A stretch of 45,031 nt of DNA from Alphaproteobacteria bacterium (GTDB taxonomy: Bacteria > Pseudomonadota > Alphaproteobacteria > Caulobacterales > Hyphomonadaceae): assembly GCA_018969425.1 (NCBI GenBank), contig JAGWYJ010000026.1, positions 1 through 45,031 on the forward strand, read 5' to 3'. The stretch's first letter is position 1. Each line of letters opens with the position of its first letter. The position numbers were made by a program, and so were the translations under genes. The notes under the pieces were generated by a model. The model had not been told where the DNA came from. It searched no databases and was given only the letters and a program-made list of their open reading frames with translations. Of the stretch, positions 26,788-35,007 are shown piece by piece.

Positions 26788-27825
26788 ATGTCGTTGCCAG
26801 TGCTGCCCGCTCAACCTCCGGGAACGCCTTATCCGACCGACAGCTGGCCGCGGACAGACCCGCCGGCCGCCCTCAAATCGGCGCTTCAGCCTTTTCTCGA
26901 GACGGCGTTCGAACAGGGCCCTGACGGAGACCTCGGCGAAACGCACGCCCTCCTCATCATACGCGACGGAAAGCTTATGATTGAGCGATACGGCTTCGGT
27001 TACGGACCAGGGGACACACGTCCGTCCTGGTCCATGGCCAAGAGCATGACCCACGCTCTGGCGGGCATGATGGTCGCCGACACAGGCTTCGACATCCACG
27101 CTCCCCTGAGAGCGCCGGAATGGTCCGCTGCCGACGATCCGCGCTCGGCGATCACCCTTGACCATCTCCTGAGAATGTCCAGCGGACTGACCTTCATAGA
27201 AGAGTATCAGGCCGGACACCCCTCTCATGTGCTGGAGATGCTCTACGGCTCCGGGAAAGCGGACACCGCCGCCTACGCGGCGTCCCTGCCCTTACTGCAC
27301 GCGCCAGGAACGGTCTGGTCCTATGCGAGCGGCACGACCAACATCATATCCCGCCGGATCGCCCAGCATGCCGGCGGCGGACGGGAGGGGTTCGGCCGCT
27401 TCATGAAGGATCGCCTCTTCTCGCCCCTCGGAATGACCAGCGCCATCCCCAAATTCGACGCGGCAGGGGTCTTTATCGGTTCAAGTTATTGTTTCTGCAC
27501 GCCGCAGGACTTCGCCCGCTTCGGGTTGCTGTATCTTCGGGGCGGGCTCTGGGAAGGGCGCAGACTGCTTCCCGCCTCCTGGATCGATTACGCCCGCACC
27601 CCAACCCCGCAGCCTCCGGAGGCCGCTCTGGGATATGGCGCGCACTGGTGGCTTTCGCTGGGCGGTCCGGGGTCATTTTCGGCAAACGGCTTTGAGGGGC
27701 AGTTCATCGTATGCCTTCCCGAGAGCGATACTCTCATTGTTCGCAGCGGCCGGACGCCGCTCGCGAACCGCGAGGCTCTTGCGTCATGGATGAAGGCTCT
27801 CAGCGGGACCCTGACGACCGTCTGA
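26788..27825 (+). CDS. serine hydrolase of the beta-lactamase class C / esterase superfamily
   Basis: The ATG at 26788 follows an AGGAGA site and gives 345 residues; the open frame before it is arginine-rich and was rejected. The SxxK motif is Ser82-Met-Ala-Lys85 in PSWSMAKSMTHAL. The second motif region is WSYASGTTNI, and FSANGFEGQF stands where the third (KTG-like) box belongs. LDHLLRMSSGL and FSPLGMTSA are typical of the family. There is no signal peptide, so this is more likely an esterase or peptidase-like enzyme than a periplasmic beta-lactamase. Confidence 0.87.
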   Translation: MSLPVLPAQPPGTPYPTDSWPRTDPPAALKSALQPFLETAFEQGPDGDLGETHALLIIRDGKLMIERYGFGYGPGDTRPSWSMAKSMTHALAGMMVADTGFDIHAPLRAPEWSAADDPRSAITLDHLLRMSSGLTFIEEYQAGHPSHVLEMLYGSGKADTAAYAASLPLLHAPGTVWSYASGTTNIISRRIAQHAGGGREGFGRFMKDRLFSPLGMTSAIPKFDAAGVFIGSSYCFCTPQDFARFGLLYLRGGLWEGRRLLPASWIDYARTPTPQPPEAALGYGAHWWLSLGGPGSFSANGFEGQFIVCLPESDTLIVRSGRTPLANREALASWMKALSGTLTTV

Positions 27826-27897
27826 CCCGACGGCGGACTGCAAACAGGAGACCCGAACCGACATTGCGACTTGCGCTGGACCGGAAATTGCTGAAGT

Positions 27898-27917
27898 GAT
27901 CCGCTCTGTCGGAGATC
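27898..27917. promoter_or_regulatory. imperfect inverted repeat upstream of the WYL regulator
   Basis: GATCCG (27898-27903) and CGGAGATC (27910-27917) form an inverted repeat with one extra base in the right arm, about 30 bases before the regulator's ATG. BrxR/CapW-type regulators bind inverted repeats near their own promoters, so this is a candidate autoregulatory site. The match is weak and unproven. Confidence 0.22.
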
Positions 27918-27942
27918 CTTCCAGTTCATAGATGGTTCGATA

Positions 27943-28857
27943 ATGAGCATTCGTGGCGGCCGGGCGTCGGGATCCGACAAAAAATCAGGGTCAGGCTCAT
28001 CTCCTCGCCCGCGCGAGGCCGAAGATGAGACGAGGCTCTCCTGGGCCCTCACCTCGAGGCTCACCTTCATCGAGGAGATGGTCTACTGGACCGGTTCGGT
28101 CAATCGAAGCGACCTGATTGGCCGCTACAGCATCTCCGAGCAGCAGGCTTCAGGCGATCTGACGCGTTATCAGGAGATGGCGCCGGACAATCTGGTCTAT
28201 GACAAGAGCGCAAAGACCTATCGGGCGGGCGACCGGTTCGAACCGCGCTTCCTGCCCTCCGACAGCGATCAGGTGCTCAGTCAGCTGCGTCTGGTCGCAG
28301 AAGGGGTGTCCGGAGCGCATCCGATCATCGGCGTCATCCCGCTGGGACTGGTCGCGACGCCTATCAGGCCTGTCGCCTCGGAGACGCTGCGAACAGTGAT
28401 CGGCTGCATCCGTGAAGGAGGGGCGATGAGCACGCATTACGTCTCCTTCACGCAGACGGACGGACGCATGAGGCGTCTTGCGCCGCACGCCCTCGCCTTC
28501 GACGGCTTCCGTTGGCACGCAAGAGCGCGCGATCTCGAAACCAACGAGTTCAAGGACTATGTTCTGGGGCGGATGTCCCGGACATCGCGCATCGACGCGA
28601 CCCCGGGCGATCCGGCTGACGACATCGACTGGCGCAACTGGACCCAGCTCGTAATCGCGCCCAATCCCGCCTTGCCGCCGGCGCATCAGAAGATCATCGA
28701 GCGCGACTATGGAATGCGGGAGGGGACCGCTTCGATCCGGGTGCGAACCGCTCTGGTGTATTATCTCAAACAGCGTCTCGGTCTGGACCTCAAGCCCGGC
28801 GCCCGCCCTCCCGAGGATCAGCACATCGTGCTGATCGAACAGCGTTCAGCCGGCTGA
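27943..28857 (+). CDS. WYL-domain transcriptional regulator, BrxR/CapW-like
   Basis: This 304-residue protein has the three-part layout of BrxR/CapW regulators: an N-terminal winged helix (about 30-95), a WYL ligand-sensing domain (about 125-215) and a C-terminal WCX-like dimerisation segment. The helix-turn-helix part reads GSVNRSDLIGRYSISEQQAS then LTRYQEMAPDNLVYD, a close fit to that group. In the WYL part, STHYVSFTQTDG and FDGFRWHARARD fit the ligand pocket region. Known relatives repress phage-defence operons such as BREX and CBASS. No such genes lie next to this one. There is no clear ribosome site, and the first 25 residues are low-complexity. Confidence 0.82.
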   Translation: MSIRGGRASGSDKKSGSGSSPRPREAEDETRLSWALTSRLTFIEEMVYWTGSVNRSDLIGRYSISEQQASGDLTRYQEMAPDNLVYDKSAKTYRAGDRFEPRFLPSDSDQVLSQLRLVAEGVSGAHPIIGVIPLGLVATPIRPVASETLRTVIGCIREGGAMSTHYVSFTQTDGRMRRLAPHALAFDGFRWHARARDLETNEFKDYVLGRMSRTSRIDATPGDPADDIDWRNWTQLVIAPNPALPPAHQKIIERDYGMREGTASIRVRTALVYYLKQRLGLDLKPGARPPEDQHIVLIEQRSAG

Positions 28858-28865
28858 GCGGTTCG

Positions 28866-30335
28866 TCAGGCGACTGCCGAGGCTGCGGCCCGGCGAAGCG
28901 ACTGGGAGATGACGCCGCTCGCGTCACCCCCGCACAGACCTCCGAAAACGCCCGACCATCCATGGCTCACGCGCCGTCCTTCCGTCACCATAACGTTGAG
29001 CGCCTCCACGCAGTCCGCGTCCACCGCCGACCCCACACTCTCCGAGATCAGTCGAAGGGCCTCACTCACCTGCATGGCGGACCTGTAGGGTCGGTCAGCC
29101 GTCATGGCGTCGAACATGTCGGCCACCGACACGATCCGGGTCTCGCGCCGGATCTGGTCTCCTGACAGGCCCCTGGGGTATCCCGCGCCGTCCAGCCTCT
29201 CATGATGGGCCTCCGCCACCTCGCCGAGATCGTCAAAAGCCCGGATACGACCCAGAATGCGGCCAGTGAGCGTCGCATGAGACTTCATGTGCTCCCACTC
29301 CGCCGCATCGAGACGTCCCGGTTTCTCGAGGATCAGAGAGCTGACGCCGAGTTTTCCGATGTCATGCAGAAGCGCTGCGCGCCGCAACAGGGCCCGCCTC
29401 GAGGCAGGAACGCCGAGAATATCGGCCATCGTCATCGTGTAGTCAGCCACGCGGAGGGAGTGACCGCCGGTGAAAGGGCTCTTGGCGTCAATCACGTCTC
29501 CGAAGGCCGAGGCGATGTCGTCCAGATACTCGTCATCAGCCTCAACCATGTAGCCGGCCGGCGCCAGGTCCGCCAGACGATCCCCTATGTCGGCGCGAGC
29601 CAGCTCCTCCCAGAACCCCGGACGGGCCGCCTCAACGCAGAAGGCCGAGACCAGACGAGGATCAAACCAGGTTCCGGATCTGGAGCTCACCTCATGCAGC
29701 GCCTTGAGGGGGCCGCCGTCTCGAGAGAACACCTCAACAAGCTGAGACAGAAGAGCGATGCGGGAAAACAGAGGAACACCCTCACCCTTGAGCCCGTAGG
29801 GCTGGCCCCGACCGTCCCAGCGCTCATCAAGGCCCGCGATGCCCTGAGCCACCGCTTCCGGAAACCTCAGCCGACGCGCGATCTGCGCCCCCTTCATGCA
29901 TCGGGTTTCGAAGAGACTGCGGGTCACGCTTGCGCTCGCGAGCAGGACCCCGGTCGCCGTCCGGAGCTTCTGCACGATTGAACACGAGGGCGCCGCATGC
30001 GCCACCGCAAAGCGCGCCATCGCCCCGGCGCCTGCCCCCACTCTCTTGTGATCCCGCTTGAAGGTCATGTCGCACGACTTGAAGACCTCGGAAATCCGCG
30101 CCGCATTGCTCGAACATCCCAGATCCTTGAGGAGGAGCACATAACGCAGATCCTGCATCTCGGCCTCGCCGAGCCCGATCCTCTGACCGATCTGAAGCCC
30201 GATCCAGCAGGTTCTGAGCGAATGCCCCTCAGGCTGACCTTCGGTCAGGTCGAGCGCGAGAGAGAGGGCGGAGAGGACGTCCCCAAGAGGCATGGAGCGC
30301 CCATGATGGGGCGATGGAGTGACAAACGGCGACAT
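28866..30335 (-). CDS. tandem HD-GYP domain phosphohydrolase
   Basis: HD-GYP proteins hydrolyse cyclic di-GMP. From the ATG at 30335 the product is 489 residues; the frame extends 57 codons further but that part has no family features. The C-terminal domain (about 270-430) is canonical: His-Asp at 324-325 in ALLHDIGKLG, HHE at 377-379, and GYP as DGAGYPRGL (382-389). The N-terminal half is a degenerate copy, with GHSLR near 37, a KD in place of HD (70-71), and DERWDGRGQP in place of HHExxDGxGYP (170-179). The copy is probably structural or regulatory. No sensor or receiver domain is attached. Confidence 0.88.
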   Translation of the reverse strand: MSPFVTPSPHHGRSMPLGDVLSALSLALDLTEGQPEGHSLRTCWIGLQIGQRIGLGEAEMQDLRYVLLLKDLGCSSNAARISEVFKSCDMTFKRDHKRVGAGAGAMARFAVAHAAPSCSIVQKLRTATGVLLASASVTRSLFETRCMKGAQIARRLRFPEAVAQGIAGLDERWDGRGQPYGLKGEGVPLFSRIALLSQLVEVFSRDGGPLKALHEVSSRSGTWFDPRLVSAFCVEAARPGFWEELARADIGDRLADLAPAGYMVEADDEYLDDIASAFGDVIDAKSPFTGGHSLRVADYTMTMADILGVPASRRALLRRAALLHDIGKLGVSSLILEKPGRLDAAEWEHMKSHATLTGRILGRIRAFDDLGEVAEAHHERLDGAGYPRGLSGDQIRRETRIVSVADMFDAMTADRPYRSAMQVSEALRLISESVGSAVDADCVEALNVMVTEGRRVSHGWSGVFGGLCGGDASGVISQSLRRAAASAVA

Positions 30336-30530
30336 GAAACCTCGACGATCAGAGACGAGAAGGTTGTCGATCCGATGGGTAAACAAGCCCCCGAAAGAGG
30401 TCAGTTGAATTTCAGGCAACCGCGCAGATTTCGACCCTCCGGACCTCAGATGCAGGTCGTGCGCCCGAATTCTGATCCTTCCCGGCTCACCGAACGTAAT
30501 GACCACAAACGCCTTCCAGGAGATGATCCC

Positions 30531-31199
30531 ATGGCCTTCCGTCTTTCCTCCTCCGCCCGCTTCGCCGCCCTCATTCTCGCAAGCGGCGCGCTGTTAGCCT
30601 CGGCGTCCGCCCAGTCGCCGGCGGCGGGGTCCCCGGAAAAACTCCGGGCCGTTGCCGGAGCCCTGGCGAAACAGACAAAAGCCTTCGCCTCAGCCCCTCC
30701 GGTCTCCTCTGCGGCGCCGGGAACGGCCTATGGGTTCGAGTTCGCGGGCCTGTCGGTTCCCCGCATCCCCATGACGGCGTTCAAAGGGGAGGTCGTGCTG
30801 ATGGTCAACACCGCGTCGCAGTGCGGATACACGCCCCAGTATGAGGGTCTGCAGCGTCTCCAGGCGACCTATGAGGGCAAGGGCTTCAGCGTCATCGGCG
30901 TTCCGTCCAACGACTTTGGCGGACAGGAGCCTGGCTCTGCCGAACAGATCCGCTCCTTCTGCGAAGCCAATTACGGGGTTACCTTCCCGATGGCGGCGAA
31001 GACGCCCGTCACGGGCAAGTCCGCCCACCCCTTCTATCGCTGGGCGGTTGCAGAACTCGGACCGGAGGCGCAGCCGAAATGGAACTTCCACAAGATCCTG
31101 ATCGGCCGTGACGGCAAGCCGATCGCAGCCTTCCCGTCGGGCGTCGCCCCGGAATCCCCCAAACTGGTCAAGGCCATCGAGGCTGCGATAAAGAATTAG
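30531..31199 (+). CDS. exported glutathione peroxidase family protein
   Basis: The ATG at 30531 has an AGGAG site nine bases ahead. The 222-residue product carries a signal peptide (about 1-27, cleavage after ASASA), then a spacer and a glutathione-peroxidase domain. The peroxidatic Cys98 is in NTASQCGYTPQYEGLQ. The partner Gln is in SNDFGGQEPGS and the partner Trp in WNFHKILIGRDG. Cys replaces selenocysteine, so it may use thioredoxin-like rather than glutathione reductants. Export points to peroxide defence in the periplasm. It is divergent from the HD-GYP gene, with 195 bases between. Confidence 0.92.
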   Translation: MAFRLSSSARFAALILASGALLASASAQSPAAGSPEKLRAVAGALAKQTKAFASAPPVSSAAPGTAYGFEFAGLSVPRIPMTAFKGEVVLMVNTASQCGYTPQYEGLQRLQATYEGKGFSVIGVPSNDFGGQEPGSAEQIRSFCEANYGVTFPMAAKTPVTGKSAHPFYRWAVAELGPEAQPKWNFHKILIGRDGKPIAAFPSGVAPESPKLVKAIEAAIKN

Positions 31200-31279
31200 T
31201 ACAGCCTTTTGGGTTAAACGCCGAGGTCTGACCAGTGCTCAGACGCCGGCCCTGAACGCGCCCGGCCGGGAGGCGCGTT

Positions 31280-32290
31280 GTGACCGACGAAATCGAGACG
31301 GCTGGCTCTCTGATCACCGCTACGGCGACCGCAACCCTGGTCGACGGCCCCGACCCCTCAAAGGCGGCCGCCTCTCACGAGGCCTGCGCGAACTGCCAGA
31401 CCCCGACGTCAGGACGGTTCTGTTCGAACTGCGGCCAGCCGACCCACCTCCATCGCTCGCTGCTGCATGTCGTCGAGGAGATTGTTCACGGCATCCTTCA
31501 TCTTGACGGCAGGATCTGGCGAACGCTGCCGATGTTGATCGCTCGTCCGGGGCGTATGTCCCGGGAGTACATTGAGGGTCGACGAACCCGGTATGTGTCT
31601 CCGATCGCCCTCTACCTGTTCTCAGTCTTTCTGATGTTCTTCGTCTTTTCCCTGACTGACGGACCCGGCATCGCAACTGATGTCACGGTCGATCGAAGCG
31701 AGGTCGCGGACGCAGCGCCGGTCGTCACAGCCGACACCCATGCCGGCGCTGAGAGCGCCCCACCCGCCCCAGTCGAGACTGTGTCCGATGAGACATCCGT
31801 GATGACGGAAATCCGGGAGGCCGCAGAGAACGGCGACATCAAAGTTGAAACCGGGAGCCCCGAGCTTAACAAGACAATTCTGAAGAAGCTCAAGAACCCG
31901 GAATACGCCTTCTACAAAATCCAGCAGACCGCCTACAAATTCGCATTTCTCCTCATCCCGATCTCACTTCCTTTCGTCGCCCTGCTGTTCCTGTTCAGGA
32001 GGTCGGCGACGCTCTTCGATCACAGCGTCTTCGTGCTGTACTCCATGAGCTTTATGTCCCTCCTGTTCGTTACAGCCGCGTGCCTGGATCTCCTGGGGGG
32101 AATTGTATCGGAATGGATTCCGCTCCTTCTTTTAACCGCGCCTCCGATCCACATGTTCTTCCAGCTGAAGGGAACCTATGGTCTGGGGTGGTTCTCCGCA
32201 CTCTGGAGAACGCTGGCCCTCATCATGTCGGCGCTGTTCTGCCTCTCCGTTTTCATTGTCCTGATCGTCATTCTCGGTCTGACGGGCTGA
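31280..32290 (+). CDS. DUF3667 zinc-ribbon membrane protein
   Basis: This 336-residue protein starts with GTG. It has a four-cysteine zinc ribbon near the N-terminus (Cys36, Cys39, Cys48, Cys51; CANCQTP and GRFCSNCGQP), the signature of DUF3667. A conserved LDGRIWRTLPMLIARPG and GRRTRYVSPIALYLF follow. About five hydrophobic helices are seen: one near 110-125, and the rest in the last 130 residues. Between the first helix and the others is an acidic, Ala/Val-rich loop of about 90 residues. The family has no known function. It may share a transcript with the peroxidase gene 80 bases upstream. Confidence 0.8.
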   Translation: MTDEIETAGSLITATATATLVDGPDPSKAAASHEACANCQTPTSGRFCSNCGQPTHLHRSLLHVVEEIVHGILHLDGRIWRTLPMLIARPGRMSREYIEGRRTRYVSPIALYLFSVFLMFFVFSLTDGPGIATDVTVDRSEVADAAPVVTADTHAGAESAPPAPVETVSDETSVMTEIREAAENGDIKVETGSPELNKTILKKLKNPEYAFYKIQQTAYKFAFLLIPISLPFVALLFLFRRSATLFDHSVFVLYSMSFMSLLFVTAACLDLLGGIVSEWIPLLLLTAPPIHMFFQLKGTYGLGWFSALWRTLALIMSALFCLSVFIVLIVILGLTG

Positions 32291-32442
32291 GACGATATAG
32301 GTCGGGGCCGGGATCGGATCACTCCTCCGCTCAAGACGCCCCCTCTTCCTCGAGGCCGAGGATGCCGACGCCGCAGCATCGGGAGCGGGGTTACCCTCTC
32401 CCAGCGCGACCCGCCCCAGGAAAAACGCTCCAGACAGAAAGA

Positions 32443-32466
32443 CGCCCCGGTCTTTCAACCGGGGCG
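32443..32466 (-). terminator. terminator hairpin after the redoxin/cytochrome c/PHM gene
   Basis: CGCCCCGGT (32443-32451) and ACCGGGGCG (32458-32466) form a perfect 9-base-pair stem with a 6-base loop, starting 27 bases after the stop of the minus-strand gene. On that strand the stem is followed by TCTTTCTGTC, a partial T tract. It could also stop transcription coming from DUF3667 on the other strand. Confidence 0.7.
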
Positions 32467-32493
32467 CTTCCATGTTCAAGACGAGAGAGACAA

Positions 32494-34521
32494 TCAGCGA
32501 GTGGCGGCAGGCGGACGACGACGCTGCTGCTGCATGAACTTCATGGCGGCATCGAGTTCATCCTGAGAGATCGCTTCGTCCTTGTCCTGATCGACGAGTT
32601 TGAAGGTGCTGTCGTTGATGGCCTGCGCAATGAACCCGCGAAGCTCGCTCTTCTGCAGCTTGTCGTCAAAGTTGTCGTCCATCATTCCCATCAGACGGGT
32701 CCGCTCGCGGAGCTCGTCGTAATTGGTCTGCTTGTCCGCCGTTTCATCGACCCAGCGATAGCGAAGAGACGTATAGAGCATCTCCTCGAAGGACTGCTCG
32801 CCCCACAGCACTTCCTTGCTCGGATCCGGATTGGCCGGGTTGCGCTTGGAGTTGTCGTAGATGTAGGTCGCGATCACTTTCGATCCGGCCGGAATTGGGA
32901 TCGGCGTTTCGAACTCATACTGACGCTGCCAGTTGAAGTCATAGTTCGGGACATTGAGGATCAGCTCCTGACGACCGTCCGGATAGCGGATCTCAAGCTT
33001 GGAATAGTTTCCGCGATAGTGGGCGTGCACGACCGCAGAGTGAAGGATCGCATCCTTCGGGAAGTTGAAATAGGCGACTTCCTTGTGGTTCGCCTCATTC
33101 GGAGGGATGCGGATGAACGAATCCACCAGCGGGCTTTCGCGCATCATGAGCTCAGGCTTTTCCCCGTCCTTGTAGAAGTAGAGACCAATCTGCTCGGCGG
33201 AGACCGCCTCCTTGCCGAAGGGGGTGTAGTGCATCTGGTAAGCGAACGTGCCGCCCGCAGGAATGTAGGTGCCGATGCCCTTGGGCTGAACAACCGATTC
33301 CATTCCGACCGTGTACCCGCCGACGGAACCGCCCCACTGGGCCATTCCGCCCATCTTCTTTTCACCGGGAGGAACGTAGCCCGACAGAATGTGGTGCACG
33401 GCCTGCCGCTGAGTGACGCGGGCGGTCGAGGCCTTGAGCCACTTACCCTCGGTCAGCGGGTTATCGACCGTCGGATACTGGTAGTCGACGACGCCGGAAG
33501 CCGGGACAGTATATTTGGGGATGTTGACGATCAGGTCCGGCTTGCCGAGCGGCCACTCAGGGGCGACATGGCGCACCGCCGCCAGAGGGTCAGTCCCCTC
33601 GCCTCGGGGGGCTCCGGCCTCGATCCAGTTCACCAGCGTCTTGATCTGCTGGGCTGAAAGGCTCTTGTCGTCCTTGAACTTTCCAACGTGGGGATCGGCA
33701 TCCCACGGCGGCATGCGGTCGGTCCGGATCGATTCCCGGATCATCGGCGCAAAGCCTTTTACGGTATCGTAGTTCGCCATGGCGAAGGGAGCGATGCCGC
33801 CTTCCTGGTGGCAGGCGACGCACTTTTCTTCGAGAATGGGCGCGACATCCTTGACGTAGGAAATCCTGGCGATGGCGGCCTTCGCCTCAGGCGTGCGATC
33901 CGGGAAGTTGATGAGGCAGCCGTCGGCCTGAACCTTCGGCGCTGAATAGGACTTGCCGGCGAGGACGGCGTCGAGAGCCTCGGCCGCGTAATTGCGGGAC
34001 GCCTTGGCTTTCTGGGCGCCATAGGTCAGGCGGTCGTTGAGCGGACCGCGATAGATGACTTTCCACGACTTGGGATCGACCACGAAAACTTCTGAAGTGC
34101 GCTGGGCGCCCAGCTGAAGACCCACGAGCTGATTGTCGTCCTTCAGGACGGGCATATTGACCGGGAAATCGGCAACCTCACGGGCGATCGCCTCGCGGGT
34201 GTCCTGAATATTCGAGTTGATCATCATGAACTCCACGCCCTTCGCGGCATAGGCGTCGCGGAGGTTGCGCAGATCTGCAGTCATGTTGCGGACGATCGGG
34301 CATCCGTTGCCCTGCATCACGAGCACCACTGCCGGAGCGTCCTTGCGGGCGTAAAGAAGGTGGGAGCGGCCTGTTTCATCGGTCAGCCGGAAATTATCCA
34401 CGACCTGAACCGAAGACGACACAGCCGGCTTGCCGCGGACGGCGTCCGACTGCTGAACCCAACCTGCGGTCGCGGCCAGAGCCAGACCGACGGCCGTTGC
34501 TGCGAGCACCTTTTTCAACAT
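32494..34521 (-). CDS. redoxin - cytochrome c - PHM-like copper monooxygenase - EF-hand fusion protein
   Basis: The 675-residue exported protein has a signal peptide (about 1-25) and four modules. A redoxin (thioredoxin-fold) domain at about 35-190 has one Cys, C74, in QGNGCPIVRN. A monohaem cytochrome c region at about 220-305 has CVACH (234-238), with Met248 or Met270 (DRMPPW) as possible axial ligand. A domain at about 325-595 carries the copper-ligand pattern of peptidylglycine alpha-hydroxylating monooxygenase: His376-His377, His431 in YQMHY, His499-Ala-His501, and Met581 in EEMLY. Two EF-hand loops follow at 615-626 and 644-655. Haem, copper and calcium sites in one polypeptide suggest an oxidative enzyme fed with electrons internally. 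Substrate unknown. Confidence 0.85.
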   Translation of the reverse strand: MLKKVLAATAVGLALAATAGWVQQSDAVRGKPAVSSSVQVVDNFRLTDETGRSHLLYARKDAPAVVLVMQGNGCPIVRNMTADLRNLRDAYAAKGVEFMMINSNIQDTREAIAREVADFPVNMPVLKDDNQLVGLQLGAQRTSEVFVVDPKSWKVIYRGPLNDRLTYGAQKAKASRNYAAEALDAVLAGKSYSAPKVQADGCLINFPDRTPEAKAAIARISYVKDVAPILEEKCVACHQEGGIAPFAMANYDTVKGFAPMIRESIRTDRMPPWDADPHVGKFKDDKSLSAQQIKTLVNWIEAGAPRGEGTDPLAAVRHVAPEWPLGKPDLIVNIPKYTVPASGVVDYQYPTVDNPLTEGKWLKASTARVTQRQAVHHILSGYVPPGEKKMGGMAQWGGSVGGYTVGMESVVQPKGIGTYIPAGGTFAYQMHYTPFGKEAVSAEQIGLYFYKDGEKPELMMRESPLVDSFIRIPPNEANHKEVAYFNFPKDAILHSAVVHAHYRGNYSKLEIRYPDGRQELILNVPNYDFNWQRQYEFETPIPIPAGSKVIATYIYDNSKRNPANPDPSKEVLWGEQSFEEMLYTSLRYRWVDETADKQTNYDELRERTRLMGMMDDNFDDKLQKSELRGFIAQAINDSTFKLVDQDKDEAISQDELDAAMKFMQQQRRRPPAATR

Positions 34522-34640
34522 GCGATTAGACCCTTTTCTGGGAGGATGACGGGACTTTACTTTAACGTCATGACGAAACGGCTAGACACCGTCAAGCCAC
34601 CTCGTCGACAGACACTGAAATGTGACCTGAAAACCATCGT

Positions 34641-34886
34641 TCAGGCGGCCTGAAGAGACCGCGGCGGCGCCCCTGCGGCCCCTGGGGCCTCTCCCCTGAG
34701 CGCCAGCACCTCCTCCCGGGTCGGAAGGGGAAGATCGGACAGGAGCCGCACCCTCAGTCGTTCATGAAAGGCCGCGAGGGCCGCAGGATCCGCCTGATCG
34801 CGCTCATCCCCGGGAAAGGCGAGCGCCTCATAGGTTCTCCCAAGAGCCTCTATCGCCGCATCCAGTCCGAGACCACGCCTTTCCAT
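34641..34886 (-). CDS. small hypothetical protein
   Basis: An 81-residue frame starts at the ATG at 34886 behind a GGAGGGAGA ribosome site. It encodes a mostly helical acidic/basic protein (LGLDAAIEALGRTYEAL, then AALAAFHERLRVRLLSD) with a Pro/Ala-rich tail. I recognise no family. It lies beyond the hairpin that follows the ARPP-1 gene and 119 bases upstream of the redoxin fusion gene, all on the minus strand. The good ribosome site and ordered composition favour a real gene. Confidence 0.5.
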   Translation of the reverse strand: MERRGLGLDAAIEALGRTYEALAFPGDERDQADPAALAAFHERLRVRLLSDLPLPTREEVLALRGEAPGAAGAPPRSLQAA

Positions 34887-34959
34887 ACCTGTCTCCCTCC
34901 ACAGGACCGCCCCACCATCGGGGACTACGATCATCAAACCGCGCCGGGACCGACAAAAT

Positions 34960-34989
34960 GTCCGGGGGAGAGCCCCCCCTCCCCCGGAC
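34960..34989 (-). terminator. long GC-rich hairpin after the ARPP-1 gene
   Basis: GTCCGGGGGAG (34960-34970) and CTCCCCCGGAC (34979-34989) form a perfect 11-base-pair stem around an 8-base C-rich loop. It begins 18 bases after the ARPP-1 stop. On the minus strand the stem is followed by ATTTTGTC, a short T-rich run, so an intrinsic terminator is likely. It separates ARPP-1 from the small gene downstream. Confidence 0.7.
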
Positions 34990-35007
34990 CGCCCGTCCCC
35001 CCGGACC

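Noticed and set aside
26788-27825. Reading the SxxK hydrolase as an antibiotic-resistance beta-lactamase
   Set aside because: It lacks a signal peptide and a clear KTG box, so an esterase/peptidase-like role is more likely.
31226-31244. Hairpin GTCTGA / TCAGAC between the peroxidase and DUF3667 genes
   Set aside because: Six base pairs with a 7-base loop and no T tract is weak and could occur by chance.
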